Shown: positions 27,229 to 36,870, numbered from the stretch's first letter. The stretch: 64,000 bases of DNA from Tubiluchus corallicola (GCA_030141605.1 JAQGDQ010002403.1:1-64000); one strand, 5' to 3'. Program-made: numbers and translations. Notes: generated from the letters alone by a model not told the origin.

Positions 27229-28059
27229 GTGTATAAATTATTCATACCGCTTATCACATTTATTTTCAAATTTTCTTTACTGTCTGCACAAAACTTTCCT
27301 GCCTTAGAAGACAGCCTCTCACAATACTTTAATCTACTTACTACACCATCAGACGATGATAGTACAAAAGAACAAATCAATGAAAAAATAATAACGCTAT
27401 TTAAAGAAGTATTATCTAATAAAGAGTCATTTTCATATCCATTCGAAAAACTTGAAAAAACAGGCAAACTTATGTCCCCTGACCAAAAGATAAGACTTAT
27501 CAACTGGATTGTTCCTTTACAATATAACACTTATAAATACTGTGGTTTCATCCAAATAAACGATGAAAAAACAGCACGATACAGCTTTCACGAGCTACAA
27601 GACAAATCGAAGTCTATAACAAATTTAGAGCAGGCTCAACTTAACCCTAACAATTGGTACGGTGCACTATACTTCAAAATTATAGAAACACATCACAGAA
27701 GAAATACTTATTATACTCTATTTGGATGGAACGGTAATAAAAGAAATATCAACCAGAAAATTATAGAAATATTCTCCTTGTCAGAAGATAATATCCCCAT
27801 TTTTGGTGCTTCTCTCTTTAACCTCAACACACACACACAACGTCGTATTATTTTTCAATATTCAAAAAATGTTGTGATGCAAATTAATTATAATGATAAA
27901 TATAGAACCATTGTATTTGACCACCTATCTCCTCCCGAACCAAAACTCACTGGTAAATATGAATACTATGGACCGGATTTCTCGTATGATATGTTTTATT
28001 TTAAGAAAGGAATTTGGCACTTGAAAGAAAACATAGATGAATTAAAGCCAAAGCCTTAA
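27229..28059 (+). CDS. Exported protein of unknown function
   Basis: 276 residues if it starts at GTG 27229; no ATG upstream gives a signal peptide, whereas this start gives YKLFIPLITFIFKFSLLSAQ, a good cleavable signal. The mature protein is about 256 residues, rich in aromatic and polar residues, with an acidic segment near residue 45 (SDDDSTKEQ) and a segment NNWYGALYFKIIE near the middle. I recognise no domain, metal site or catalytic motif. It has its own -7 box and stands between the regulator and the FKBP pair. Confidence 0.75.
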   Translation: MYKLFIPLITFIFKFSLLSAQNFPALEDSLSQYFNLLTTPSDDDSTKEQINEKIITLFKEVLSNKESFSYPFEKLEKTGKLMSPDQKIRLINWIVPLQYNTYKYCGFIQINDEKTARYSFHELQDKSKSITNLEQAQLNPNNWYGALYFKIIETHHRRNTYYTLFGWNGNKRNINQKIIEIFSLSEDNIPIFGASLFNLNTHTQRRIIFQYSKNVVMQINYNDKYRTIVFDHLSPPEPKLTGKYEYYGPDFSYDMFYFKKGIWHLKENIDELKPKP

Positions 28060-28144
28060 ATCTTGTTGAAAATTATATTATAGTTTTCTCCTCTGTCTTC
28101 AAAAAAAAACTAATAAATAAAAATATAATACTTTTAAAAAATAT

Positions 28145-28152
28145 TACCTTTG
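28145..28152 (+). promoter_or_regulatory. -7 box that fixes the start of the first FKBP gene
   Basis: TACCTTTG matches the Bacteroidota -7 box. A TTG at 28150 would otherwise look like an upstream start codon, but it lies inside this box, so translation must begin downstream, at ATG 28180. Confidence 0.55.
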
Positions 28153-28179
28153 TATAATATTTTAAATTATTTCAAACTT

Positions 28180-28884
28180 ATGTTTAAAATAAAAACATTT
28201 ACTGTAATACTAACACTTTGTGTCGTATCTACAAATGTGTTCTCAAAAAAAAAGAAAAAAGAAAAAAAAGAACAGCCTAAGTTTGTTTTTGAGAATAATA
28301 GAGATACTATAAGTTACGTACTAGGTCAGCTAACAGCTTCTAGTTTTTATAATGAACTTGACTTTGATGTTAATATAGACCTATTTTCAAAAGCAATGCA
28401 AGATGTAAAAAACGACAGTATAATTTTCAATGAAAAACAAATACAAAAAATATTACAATTATTCCAAGAACAAAGAAACAAACAAAGAATGGAAGCACAA
28501 AAAAGAAAAATAGAAGAAAACACAAAATTTCTCACAGAGAATAAAACCAAAGAAGGGGTAATAAGCACGGAAAGTGGGTTGCAATACAAATCAATAACCA
28601 CAGGAGCAGGAAAGAAACCTCAAACAACGGATAGGGTAAAGTGCAATTATATAGGAAAACTTTTAGATGGAACTGTATTCGACCAATCATCAAACCCTAT
28701 AGAATTCCCTGTAAATGGAGTTATACAAGGATGGCAAGAAGCACTGCAATTGATGAACGTAGGCTCTAAATGGGAATTGTATATTCCCCCAGAGCTAGCC
28801 TATGGAGAACAAGGAGCAGGGAGCATAATACCTCCTAATGCGATTCTCATCTTTGAAATAGAATTAGTTGAAATTGTACAATAA
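28180..28884 (+). CDS. Exported FKBP-type peptidyl-prolyl isomerase (Mip-like)
   Basis: 234 residues from ATG 28180, with a signal peptide ([22 protein letters not shown]) followed by a lysine-rich stretch. An FKBP_N dimerisation region ([21 protein letters not shown], then a helical Lys/Gln-rich linker) precedes the C-terminal FKBP domain. That domain shows [36 protein letters not shown] and the [10 protein letters not shown] loop. It assists folding of envelope proteins. It is a tandem paralogue of the next gene, 44 bases downstream, which instead is a lipoprotein. Confidence 0.9.
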   Translation: MFKIKTFTVILTLCVVSTNVFSKKKKKEKKEQPKFVFENNRDTISYVLGQLTASSFYNELDFDVNIDLFSKAMQDVKNDSIIFNEKQIQKILQLFQEQRNKQRMEAQKRKIEENTKFLTENKTKEGVISTESGLQYKSITTGAGKKPQTTDRVKCNYIGKLLDGTVFDQSSNPIEFPVNGVIQGWQEALQLMNVGSKWELYIPPELAYGEQGAGSIIPPNAILIFEIELVEIVQ

Positions 28885-28928
28885 AAAACATTACACATTA
28901 AATATTTAATAATAAAAATTTTAAAATT

Positions 28929-29630
28929 ATGAACTATATCAAACCATTTATCGCAATACTAGTCATAGGTATAATTATCGTTACTTCCTGTTCAGAAGGG
29001 GGAAACATTACAACAAACACAAAACTGAAAAATAATACTGACACTATCAGCTACATACTAGGTAATATGACAGGTGCCAACTTCAAGGAAATAGACTTTT
29101 CTCCAAATTTAAAAGCCTTTGCACAAGGAATACAAGACGCTAAAAATGATACTTCAAAATTTCAAAACCAAGAAATGGGACAAATCCTACAAAAATTCCA
29201 ATTAGAAATAGAACAGAACAGAATGATAAAGGAACAAGAAATAGCTCAAAAAAATAAAGAAAAAGAAGAGGTTTTTCTCGCAGAGAATAAAGAAAAAGAA
29301 GGAATAACAACTACCGAAAGTGGTTTGCAATACAAAATAATAACAGAAGGAACAGGCAACAAACCTAAAGAAACTGACAAAGTAAAATGCAATTACACAG
29401 GAAAACTTCTGGATGGAACAATATTTGATAGCTCTACAAGTCCCATAGAATTTCCCGTAAATGGAGTTATCCAAGGATGGCAAGAAGCACTGCAATTGAT
29501 GCCTACAGGTTCTAAATGGGAGCTATTTATTCCAGCAAGCCTTGCCTATGGAGCAAGAGGAGCAGGAGACAGAATAGAGCCTAATTCTACATTACACTTC
29601 GAAATAGAACTATTAGAAATAGTAAAATAA
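28929..29630 (+). CDS. Lipoprotein FKBP-type peptidyl-prolyl isomerase (Mip-like)
   Basis: 233 residues. The lipobox IIVTSC puts the lipidated cysteine at residue 21, so this is an outer- or inner-membrane-anchored protein. The FKBP_N part ([15 protein letters not shown]) and the FKBP domain ([35 protein letters not shown]) closely mirror the preceding gene. The duplicated pair thus supplies a soluble and an anchored version of one foldase. A long hairpin (29666-29708) follows. Confidence 0.92.
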   Translation: MNYIKPFIAILVIGIIIVTSCSEGGNITTNTKLKNNTDTISYILGNMTGANFKEIDFSPNLKAFAQGIQDAKNDTSKFQNQEMGQILQKFQLEIEQNRMIKEQEIAQKNKEKEEVFLAENKEKEGITTTESGLQYKIITEGTGNKPKETDKVKCNYTGKLLDGTIFDSSTSPIEFPVNGVIQGWQEALQLMPTGSKWELFIPASLAYGARGAGDRIEPNSTLHFEIELLEIVK

Positions 29631-29665
29631 TTTAATATCTATTTCTATCTCATAATTTTAATAAT

Positions 29666-29708
29666 ACAACAATTGTAGGAAACAATCTATGTTTCTTATA
29701 ATTGTTGT
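29666..29708. terminator. Long hairpin downstream of the FKBP pair
   Basis: An 18-pair stem, with arms 29666-29683 and 29691-29708, two G-T pairs and a 7-base loop. The outer part is ACAACAATT / AATTGTTGT and the inner part GAAAC / GTTTC. No T-run follows on the plus strand, so it may act as an mRNA 3'-end stabiliser rather than an intrinsic terminator. Confidence 0.5.
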
Positions 29709-29817
29709 GCCTCTATCGCTTATCTTATTACAAAAGAAAAAGTTACTCAATTTACCATAGAAAACGAATAATAAATTTCTTTTTTTATACTTTTGAACTT
29801 ATTTTAAACTACTTGTA

Positions 29818-30888
29818 ATGAAAAACAACTATTGTGTAATAATGGCAGGAGGAGTAGGTTCACGTTTCTGGCCTCTCAGCAGAACAAGTAAACCTAAACA
29901 ATTTATAGACATACTTGGAACAGGTAGAACTTTTCTTCAACAAACATTTGATAGGTTTAGAAACATTTGTCCAACACAAAACATATATATAGCCACTAGT
30001 GAAAATTATAAACAACTAGTGTTGGAACAACTACCTGAAATCAATGAACCCCAAGTACTATGTGAACCTGAAAGAAAGAACACAGCTCCCTGTGTAGCTT
30101 ATGCTAACTTCAAGATAAAACAAATAAACCCCAATGCCATAATAGTAGTAGCCCCCTCCGACCATCTCATTACAAAAGAAGAAGAATTTACCAAAACCAT
30201 TAAAGAAAGTATGCTATTTGCTTGTGAAAACGATTGTCTACTCACACTTGGCATAAAACCTTATAGACCTGATACAGGCTACGGATATATACAAATCAAC
30301 ACCAATAAGCCCACGCAAAACAAAAATATTAACAAAGTAAAAGCATTTACCGAAAAACCTAACTTAGAAACAGCAAAAATTCTATATAAAAGCCAAGAGT
30401 ATTTCTGGAATTCAGGCATATTTATCTGGTCATTAAAAAACATAGAAAAAGCTATGCAAAAATATCTGCCAGAGATAAACGCCCTTTTCAACACCAGCTA
30501 TGACAACGAAAAAAATCATATAAAGAATGCTTTCTCCCAAAGCCCCAACATCTCTATAGATTACGGCATAATGGAGAAAGTCAGCAACGTTTACGTTTAT
30601 ACAGCAAACTTTGGATGGTCAGATCTTGGAACATGGGGTGCATTATACGAACACAGCCTATTAGATGCTAATAAAAACGCAATAACAGGAAAAAACATAA
30701 TGCTCTACGACACTCAAAACTGTATCGTCAAATTTCCAGATGATAAACTTGTAGTATTACAAGGGCTTGACAATTACATAATAACAGAGTCAGACAATAT
30801 GCTTCTGATTTCAAAGAAAGAAGAAGAACAAAAAATTAGACAAATTGTAGAAGACATAAAAAACAAAAAAGGAAGCCAATACACATAA
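29818..30888 (+). CDS. manC: Mannose-1-phosphate guanylyltransferase
   Basis: A 356-residue nucleotidyltransferase making GDP-mannose for surface polysaccharide or glycoprotein synthesis. The signature GGVGSRFWPLSRTSKPKQF (12-30) binds GTP. Further blocks are VVAPSDHLI, FTEKP, FWNSGIFIW and ANFGWSDLGTWG. It lacks the C-terminal phosphomannose isomerase domain of fused ManC/AlgA proteins, as usual for Bacteroidota. A TACTTTTG box lies at 29788-29795. A strong bidirectional terminator separates it from the convergent gldN. Confidence 0.93.
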   Translation: MKNNYCVIMAGGVGSRFWPLSRTSKPKQFIDILGTGRTFLQQTFDRFRNICPTQNIYIATSENYKQLVLEQLPEINEPQVLCEPERKNTAPCVAYANFKIKQINPNAIIVVAPSDHLITKEEEFTKTIKESMLFACENDCLLTLGIKPYRPDTGYGYIQINTNKPTQNKNINKVKAFTEKPNLETAKILYKSQEYFWNSGIFIWSLKNIEKAMQKYLPEINALFNTSYDNEKNHIKNAFSQSPNISIDYGIMEKVSNVYVYTANFGWSDLGTWGALYEHSLLDANKNAITGKNIMLYDTQNCIVKFPDDKLVVLQGLDNYIITESDNMLLISKKEEEQKIRQIVEDIKNKKGSQYT

Positions 30889-30889
30889 A

Positions 30890-30919
30890 AAAAGGAGCTT
30901 TTAAAAAAGCTCCTTTTTC
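30890..30919. terminator. Bidirectional terminator between manC and gldN
   Basis: A perfect inverted repeat: A5-GGAGC-T4 (30890-30903) and A4-GCTCC-T5 (30906-30919). A-rich and T-rich flanks make it work on both strands, ending manC from the left and the type IX secretion operon from the right. Confidence 0.85.
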
Positions 30920-30944
30920 ATATATATAAAAGTCAATACACTTC

Positions 30945-31847
30945 TTAATATTCCCATAAATCTTGTTCAAAATCAAGAATCTCATTCTTAATTCTTTCCG
31001 CCTCTACAATTGCATCAATACCCAACTTATAACTTTGGATATATCTATCAAACCTATTAGATTCCTTAATAATATAGCTATTAAAATATCTCTTCATAAA
31101 CAAATCATCATAAGAAAATCGTTGAGCATCGTTTCTATCGTCAAAAATCTCATTCCTCGCTAACAGTGGTCTTGCCTCAGGAAAATATATCCAAAACAGT
31201 CTCCTCTTTTGAGGAGCTTCCTGGTCTATGTCTTCATCCCTAAAATACTCACGCACAGGGCACATTCCAATAATTCTTACCCCAAACGAAGAGCTTTTCT
31301 TATCAAAATACCACTGCTCCTTCAAGAGATACTCCTTCACCTCTTCAGGAGCAACTTCTGCCTGAGATACCACTTCTCTTATTTCGCCCGTTTCCACATC
31401 TCTCACCTGTTGAACTTCCGCCACAGCTCCAAAAGACTTATAAATTTCTTTCAAAGAAATAGGTGTATTAAAATCACCATTAATATCATTATCAGCCTCA
31501 TAAGCTGTGATTTCTCCTTCATCAACACCTTCTAATAACAAATTAATTAAATTTGATCTCCCTTGTGTTTTCTCAAAAGGATAATAAAAAATATGATTAG
31601 CTCGCTCCCTTACATCTATACGCCTCCATATTGTTTTAGACCATAATATATCAGCCTCCCTAAGTTCAGGATATGGCATAGGTTTTTTAGCTTTAATATG
31701 CTCCTTCACATAAACATTACCCATTAAATCAGCAGAATCATTTGTCGCTCTATTATCAAAAGGAGCATTTACAATATCTTGTTGTTGCGAGACTACCCCT
31801 ACATTATATAAGCACACAATACTTAAAATCAATATAACTTTTTTCAT
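30945..31847 (-). CDS. gldN: Type IX secretion / gliding protein GldN (PorN)
   Basis: A 300-residue periplasmic protein with a signal peptide (MKKVILILSIVCLYNVGVVS). Family blocks include ADILWSKTIWRRIDVRERANHIFYYP, EGEITAY, WYFDKKSSSFGVRIIGMCP and RRLFWIYFPEARPLLAR. With GldK it forms the periplasmic ring of the type IX secretion system at the outer membrane. It ends the porP-gldKLMN operon, 18 bases after gldM, and is followed by a strong terminator. Confidence 0.96.
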   Translation of the reverse strand: MKKVILILSIVCLYNVGVVSQQQDIVNAPFDNRATNDSADLMGNVYVKEHIKAKKPMPYPELREADILWSKTIWRRIDVRERANHIFYYPFEKTQGRSNLINLLLEGVDEGEITAYEADNDINGDFNTPISLKEIYKSFGAVAEVQQVRDVETGEIREVVSQAEVAPEEVKEYLLKEQWYFDKKSSSFGVRIIGMCPVREYFRDEDIDQEAPQKRRLFWIYFPEARPLLARNEIFDDRNDAQRFSYDDLFMKRYFNSYIIKESNRFDRYIQSYKLGIDAIVEAERIKNEILDFEQDLWEY

Positions 31848-31865
31848 CTGTAATCTTTTAAACTA

Positions 31866-33416
31866 TTAAATTACTTTAAAAACAATGGGCAAAAGCTCCC
31901 TAGCTTTTCCGTCAGGCCCTATTGCTTTTATATTTTCTATATACACTTTTTGATTTCTTCTCAGCTTTCTCATCATATTCTTTTGATCGTTAGTAAAACG
32001 ACTACTATTAGATTCTTGCTCATTCACATAGCCCGCATTATCAGTCATAGAAACACTAAACTGAGTAACTCTAAATTTCAAATCAAAATCAAAATTCTCT
32101 AAATCAGCAAGCACACCCGACTGAGCAATTAGCTCATTTTTTCTAATGTTCCCTCCTTTCTTACCCGCCACCTTAGCAATAGGATCAGGTACCTCCTTAA
32201 CTCTAAAATCAACACTTCCCATACTTTTGTATTTTCCATCGAACTCTGCCTGCACACTAACAATAGCTTTTTTCCCAGGAGCTTTTGGTTTAACTATAAA
32301 ATTATTACCTCTACGCTGAATATTTCCGTTAGAAATTGTAGCCTTAATTTTATTAGAAGGCACACCGGGAACTGATATACTTACAGGATTATCAACCCCC
32401 ACATAAAACACATTCATCTTAGTAGGAGCCACTACTAAATTAGGTTGAGCAACCGTATAACTCCTGTTAAAAACAAAATTTAAAGGACTGCCATCAGGAG
32501 CTTGATACCTTATTATGCCACTCCACTTTTTCTCTCCAACACTATTAGCATCCACTCTATACATAGCTCTTCCATCCTCTATTCCTAATGGTTTAGTACT
32601 CTCACCTACAAACACCTCAGGGTATTTAGTAGTATCCACTGCCGCCAAAAACACTTGAGCTTCATAAGTTCCTCCTTTCAACACATAATCAGATTTGGGA
32701 ATTACAGTAGCAAATAACTTGTTGAATTTAAAAGATGAAGCATGAATTTGATCAAACAAATACGATACCACATCAGCCTCTACATTTCTTATGTCACTTT
32801 GTTTCTTAGAAAGAATAGTTAAAACACCAATAAGAGGATAATGTTCAAAATTGTGAGCCTCCCAACTTAACTGCACTCCATCTTTCATTGGAGGAGGTGC
32901 GGTGCTTAAATTAGAGCGTATAGTCGCAATTAAAGCTGTGTCCTTCTCTCCTATTATTTCTATTACTTTCTCTCTATATTCATCTATCTTTTCTTTTAAT
33001 ACTTCCCCTTGCTTTCCATTAAGCATTATGTTAGCAGGAACAGTGGTGTTATCCTTCTTCTCAATATTTTGAAAAGTAGTATCTGCCTCCTTTCCATCAG
33101 TCTCCTTTAACAGATTAATTTTCAATTGATGTATATAAGCATATAGCTCATCCGAAGCTACTTTAACTACATCTGCCTTTTTCTTCCATACACCTACTTT
33201 CTCTGGATTACCTGCTTCCTGCTCTGCAAAAGCACTGTAAACACTCTTGTTCTTGGCATTAAAGTTTTCTATTGTACTATCAAAACCTTTCAACACTAAA
33301 TCAAAGACATCCAAAATATCCTTAGACACATTCAAAGCCAACATAGCAAGCAACACTAGGTATAACATACCTATCATTTTTTGTCTTGGCGTTTCCGGAC
33401 AATTAGCAACACCCAT
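31866..33416 (-). CDS. gldM: Type IX secretion / gliding motor protein GldM (PorM)
   Basis: 516 residues: one N-terminal membrane span (about 12-32, KMIGMLYLVLLAMLALNVS) and a long periplasmic part of four stacked domains. With GldL it forms the proton-driven inner-membrane motor that powers secretion and gliding. The opening NCPETPRQKMIGMLYLVLLAMLALNVSKDIL (split here across the membrane boundary) is highly typical. Length and order in the operon are as expected. It lies 48 bases after gldL. Confidence 0.96.
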   Translation of the reverse strand: MGVANCPETPRQKMIGMLYLVLLAMLALNVSKDILDVFDLVLKGFDSTIENFNAKNKSVYSAFAEQEAGNPEKVGVWKKKADVVKVASDELYAYIHQLKINLLKETDGKEADTTFQNIEKKDNTTVPANIMLNGKQGEVLKEKIDEYREKVIEIIGEKDTALIATIRSNLSTAPPPMKDGVQLSWEAHNFEHYPLIGVLTILSKKQSDIRNVEADVVSYLFDQIHASSFKFNKLFATVIPKSDYVLKGGTYEAQVFLAAVDTTKYPEVFVGESTKPLGIEDGRAMYRVDANSVGEKKWSGIIRYQAPDGSPLNFVFNRSYTVAQPNLVVAPTKMNVFYVGVDNPVSISVPGVPSNKIKATISNGNIQRRGNNFIVKPKAPGKKAIVSVQAEFDGKYKSMGSVDFRVKEVPDPIAKVAGKKGGNIRKNELIAQSGVLADLENFDFDLKFRVTQFSVSMTDNAGYVNEQESNSSRFTNDQKNMMRKLRRNQKVYIENIKAIGPDGKARELLPIVFKVI

Positions 33417-33464
33417 AGTATATTACATTAATTTTTATCATAAAAAAGTTCTTTTTCTTCTCTC

Positions 33465-34466
33465 CTACTTTAGTTCTTTAGATAAATCATTCAACATATT
33501 ACCATAAACATCACTTAACGCACTAATATTGCTCACCAAACGTTCACTCTCTTGATGATACTTTTGCGAATTTTCTACCGAAGTTTCTAAACCTTTATGT
33601 AGCTTCTGTGCAGTTTTCACATACTCATTAGCTTCATTTAACTGTAATTCATATGCTGCATTTAAAGCAGACAGATTCTTGTTCACATTCTCCAAACTTT
33701 TCGTATACTCAACATTGCTTGTTTCCATTACACCTACCTTGTCTTTAACTGTTTGAGACAATTGCAAATAAGCATCCGAAATATTTTGACTAGATGTTTT
33801 TATTGCCTCACTTGCATTATTATAAGATATAGCAATATCTTGATTCGAATGTTTTAATGTTTCACTTGTCTCCTTCACACTTTCTGCAATATCCTTTGTT
33901 GATCTGTCCATTTCCTCTGCAAAATTAGAGGCGGACATATTAATAATCTCCGAAAAAGAATTAGTAGACTCAGAGAACTTTTGGGAGTTTTCCTTAAAAG
34001 AACTTAAACCTTCACTTGCTTCATTAATATTTTCCACATAACTATCCATAGCAACAGAAATTCCTGACAAACTCTCCATAGAAGAAACTGTTTCTTGCAA
34101 TTTTCCAAAACTTTCTTCCAAAATCTGAGCTTCCTCAACAGAAATACGAGGCATAGTTCCTCCTACGCCTTGTTGTGCAATAACAGGTTCTTTGGGAGCA
34201 ATAGGAGTATTTAAACTATTCGGTTCCAAGCCCGCCAATTCTGGATACACAATACTCCAATCCACCTCCTTGTGAGGAGGTTCAAAAGCAGAAAAGAAGA
34301 AAATAACAGCCTCAACCCCCAAGCCCAATACAATAAAAAGACTTGCACCAGGATAATGCTGGATCTTAAAAAGTGCTCCAATAATCACAACAGATGCCCC
34401 CCAACCAGTCACAAAACCCATAAATCGTCGCCATTTATCGCTTTCCACTAATTCTTTTAGTCCCAT
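33465..34466 (-). CDS. gldL: Type IX secretion / gliding motor protein GldL (PorL), long form
   Basis: 333 residues. The membrane part (about 14-63) has two spans in GWGASVVIIGALFKIQHYPG and LFIVLGLGVEAVIFFFSAF, including the membrane-embedded glutamate (GVEAVIF) implicated in proton use. From about residue 110 to the end there is a long Ser/Asn/Glu-rich coiled coil. That makes it longer than the about 215-residue GldL of Flavobacterium johnsoniae and closer to PorL of Porphyromonas gingivalis. It partners GldM. Confidence 0.95.
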   Translation of the reverse strand: MGLKELVESDKWRRFMGFVTGWGASVVIIGALFKIQHYPGASLFIVLGLGVEAVIFFFSAFEPPHKEVDWSIVYPELAGLEPNSLNTPIAPKEPVIAQQGVGGTMPRISVEEAQILEESFGKLQETVSSMESLSGISVAMDSYVENINEASEGLSSFKENSQKFSESTNSFSEIINMSASNFAEEMDRSTKDIAESVKETSETLKHSNQDIAISYNNASEAIKTSSQNISDAYLQLSQTVKDKVGVMETSNVEYTKSLENVNKNLSALNAAYELQLNEANEYVKTAQKLHKGLETSVENSQKYHQESERLVSNISALSDVYGNMLNDLSKELK

Positions 34467-34511
34467 AGATATAAATTATTTAAAATAGTTTAATTAATTT
34501 TCAGCAACATA

Positions 34512-35876
34512 TTAAAAACTTCCAAGCAACGAAGACCTTACACATCTAAACCCAATGTACGCCCTTGTCTCATATTCATATTCATAGTCTCTCGTACCCA
34601 CCTGTAAAAAATAAGCAATATCTTTCCAAGAACCTCCTCTTATCACCTTTCTTTTCATCACATCAGGGTCATCTGGTCTCGAATTATATTTAAAATCAGG
34701 GCTCATATCATGAACAAGATTATAAGAAGATTCATCATAAGCAGTACTTGTCCACTCAGCTACATTACCTGCCATATCATATAAATTAAACTCATTAGGA
34801 GCATAACTACCAACAGGTGTAGTAGTAGTACCTCCATCAGCAGCATAATTACCTCTTAAAGGCTTAAAATTTGCTAAAAAACATCCTTTATTATTTCTCG
34901 TATAAGGGCCACCCCAAGGGTATGGAGACATTTGCAACCCCCCCCTTGCAGCGTACTCCCACTCAGCCTCTGAAGGTAAGCGATAGTCTTGAACCTCTAC
35001 GCCTTGTTTCTGCCTCAAAAAACTATTTAAAGAATTAGTTCGCCAAATACAAAATGCAGTAGCTTGCTTCCAATTTACCCCTACTAATGGGTACTCGTCA
35101 AAGCCAGGATGGCTAAAGTAACCTCTCACATAAGGCTCATTAAAAGAATAAGTAAAATCCCTAATCCAACAAAGTGTATCAGGATAAACATTTACCTTAT
35201 CTCTCATTATAAAAGAAGACCTTCCAGTTATCTCGCGTCTCTCTCCATCAATATCATATACATAACCCTCTCCCTCATATCGTTCTTCATCATAATTGTA
35301 TTTATTCTTAGCAGCCTGAAGAAAATCAATCCAATAGTAAGCATAAACTAGCTTTCTAATATCTACTTCCTTCTTGCCAGGGAATCTGTCCTCTTCTGGA
35401 TAATATAGCTCCTCCAAAGCTTCAACTATCTCTGGGTCTCTCATATCTATTGGGATATCGTTATTTAATCTTGGAGGATCTATAAAATTTCCAAACTTAT
35501 CCTCAGTTATTAAGAACTCATCAAATTGTTCACTCAAGATAGTTCTCTTTATAGAATCTTTTACCCACTCTACAAATTGGCGATACTCATTATTAGTAAT
35601 CTCTGTTTCGTCCATCCAAAAAGCTTCCATAGAAACTGTTTTAGATTGAGTATTCAAAGCCCAAGATACATCCTCATCGTTAGGTCCCATTATAAAACTT
35701 CCCCTTGGAATAAACACCATACCATATGGAACAGGTTCATACCATTTAGGCCTACCTCCAACTCCAACAAGCTCCCCATTTTTAGGAACTCTATTAGATG
35801 CAGTAGTTCCACAACTCAACATTGTAGCTACTATTCCTATTAAACCAGCGTATGAAATAATTTTTCTTCTAACCAT
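34512..35876 (-). CDS. gldK: Type IX secretion / gliding lipoprotein GldK (PorK)
   Basis: A 454-residue lipoprotein with lipobox TMLSC (lipidated Cys22) and a formylglycine-generating-enzyme-like (FGE-sulfatase) fold: FIPRGSFIMGPND, FWMDETEITNNEYRQFV, YPLVGVNWKQATAFC, RLPSEAEWEYAARGG, VIRGGSW and IGFRCVRS. GldK is a structural ring subunit with GldN rather than an enzyme. It follows porP by 31 bases and precedes gldL by 45 bases. Confidence 0.96.
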   Translation of the reverse strand: MVRRKIISYAGLIGIVATMLSCGTTASNRVPKNGELVGVGGRPKWYEPVPYGMVFIPRGSFIMGPNDEDVSWALNTQSKTVSMEAFWMDETEITNNEYRQFVEWVKDSIKRTILSEQFDEFLITEDKFGNFIDPPRLNNDIPIDMRDPEIVEALEELYYPEEDRFPGKKEVDIRKLVYAYYWIDFLQAAKNKYNYDEERYEGEGYVYDIDGERREITGRSSFIMRDKVNVYPDTLCWIRDFTYSFNEPYVRGYFSHPGFDEYPLVGVNWKQATAFCIWRTNSLNSFLRQKQGVEVQDYRLPSEAEWEYAARGGLQMSPYPWGGPYTRNNKGCFLANFKPLRGNYAADGGTTTTPVGSYAPNEFNLYDMAGNVAEWTSTAYDESSYNLVHDMSPDFKYNSRPDDPDVMKRKVIRGGSWKDIAYFLQVGTRDYEYEYETRAYIGFRCVRSSLLGSF

Positions 35877-35907
35877 AAATTATTTATCTAAATTTCTATT
35901 GATCTAT

Positions 35908-36870
35908 CTATAAATATCTTACACTCTTATATTGTTTAGGTCTTATCTGCTTTCTTAAATCAAATAAATACTCAAACATAATTTCCAAAGAGTTTTTCCC
36001 TACAAGCCCTGAATACACTACATCATATGCAACCCCAATTCTTATTCCGTTTTTAAACTCCATACCTCCCATCAAAGCAATTGCATCACTTTGCCTAAAC
36101 AATAAACCGCCCCAGTATATCTTTTTATAAAGAAGAGTGGCTCCAATATCAAATTGAAAAATGTTTCTATTTAGCCTCATAAACACAAATGGCTCAATTT
36201 CTAATAAAGGATTGTTTAGTTGTTTTTTAAAGCCTCCTGTTAAATAATAATGGGTGGCTAATTTATAGCTCAATTGTTCTTTGTCTCCATATTTAAATTT
36301 ACCATTATTCAAATGTAATATAGAAAATCCAATATACCATTCTTTTTCTTTATAAAATATCCCCCAACCAGCATCAAAAATAATTTTATTCTCCTCTTCC
36401 TCTGGTACAATAGGGTCGTTTCCTACATTGCCATTTTCCACGTCTGGGAAATTTAGCTCAGCTATGTTTAATGACTTTTGAAAAATACCAAAACTTAAAC
36501 CAAAACTTAAACTCCCTTTCCACACATCTTGTCTATACGCAGTCGAAAACTTCATATTAACATTGCTTTCGACTCCTATGCTCTCTGATAAAATAGACAA
36601 CCCTACACCCAAATCATTTCCTTTCACATTCAGTGGTAAATCACCATTAAATAACACCGTAGTTGGTGCTCCACTCAAGCCCATCCATTGTTGCCTACTT
36701 ACTGCTGAGATATGAACCCTATCATATCCACCAGCAACACTTGGGTTAACAAACAAATAACTATACACATACTGGCTAAAATTTGGATCCTGTTGCGAAA
36801 AAATAGATTTCTCTATAAAAAGAGAAATAAATATTAAAAAAAATAGAACAACACTCCTTGCCAATATCAA
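35908..36870 (-). CDS. porP: PorP/SprF-family type IX secretion outer-membrane protein
   Basis: 320 residues with a signal peptide ending at SIFSQ and the family opening QQDPNFSQYVYSYLFVNPSVAGG (quoted across the cleavage site). The SAVSRQQWMGLSGAP segment is diagnostic. The rest is a predicted beta-barrel, ending in the C-terminal strand region. PorP-like proteins link the secretion core or its attached cargo to the outer membrane. Its place before gldK is the same as in P. gingivalis porPKLMN, so I use that symbol; many paralogues (SprF) exist in the phylum. Confidence 0.9.
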   Translation of the reverse strand: MILARSVVLFFLIFISLFIEKSIFSQQDPNFSQYVYSYLFVNPSVAGGYDRVHISAVSRQQWMGLSGAPTTVLFNGDLPLNVKGNDLGVGLSILSESIGVESNVNMKFSTAYRQDVWKGSLSFGLSFGIFQKSLNIAELNFPDVENGNVGNDPIVPEEEENKIIFDAGWGIFYKEKEWYIGFSILHLNNGKFKYGDKEQLSYKLATHYYLTGGFKKQLNNPLLEIEPFVFMRLNRNIFQFDIGATLLYKKIYWGGLLFRQSDAIALMGGMEFKNGIRIGVAYDVVYSGLVGKNSLEIMFEYLFDLRKQIRPKQYKSVRYL

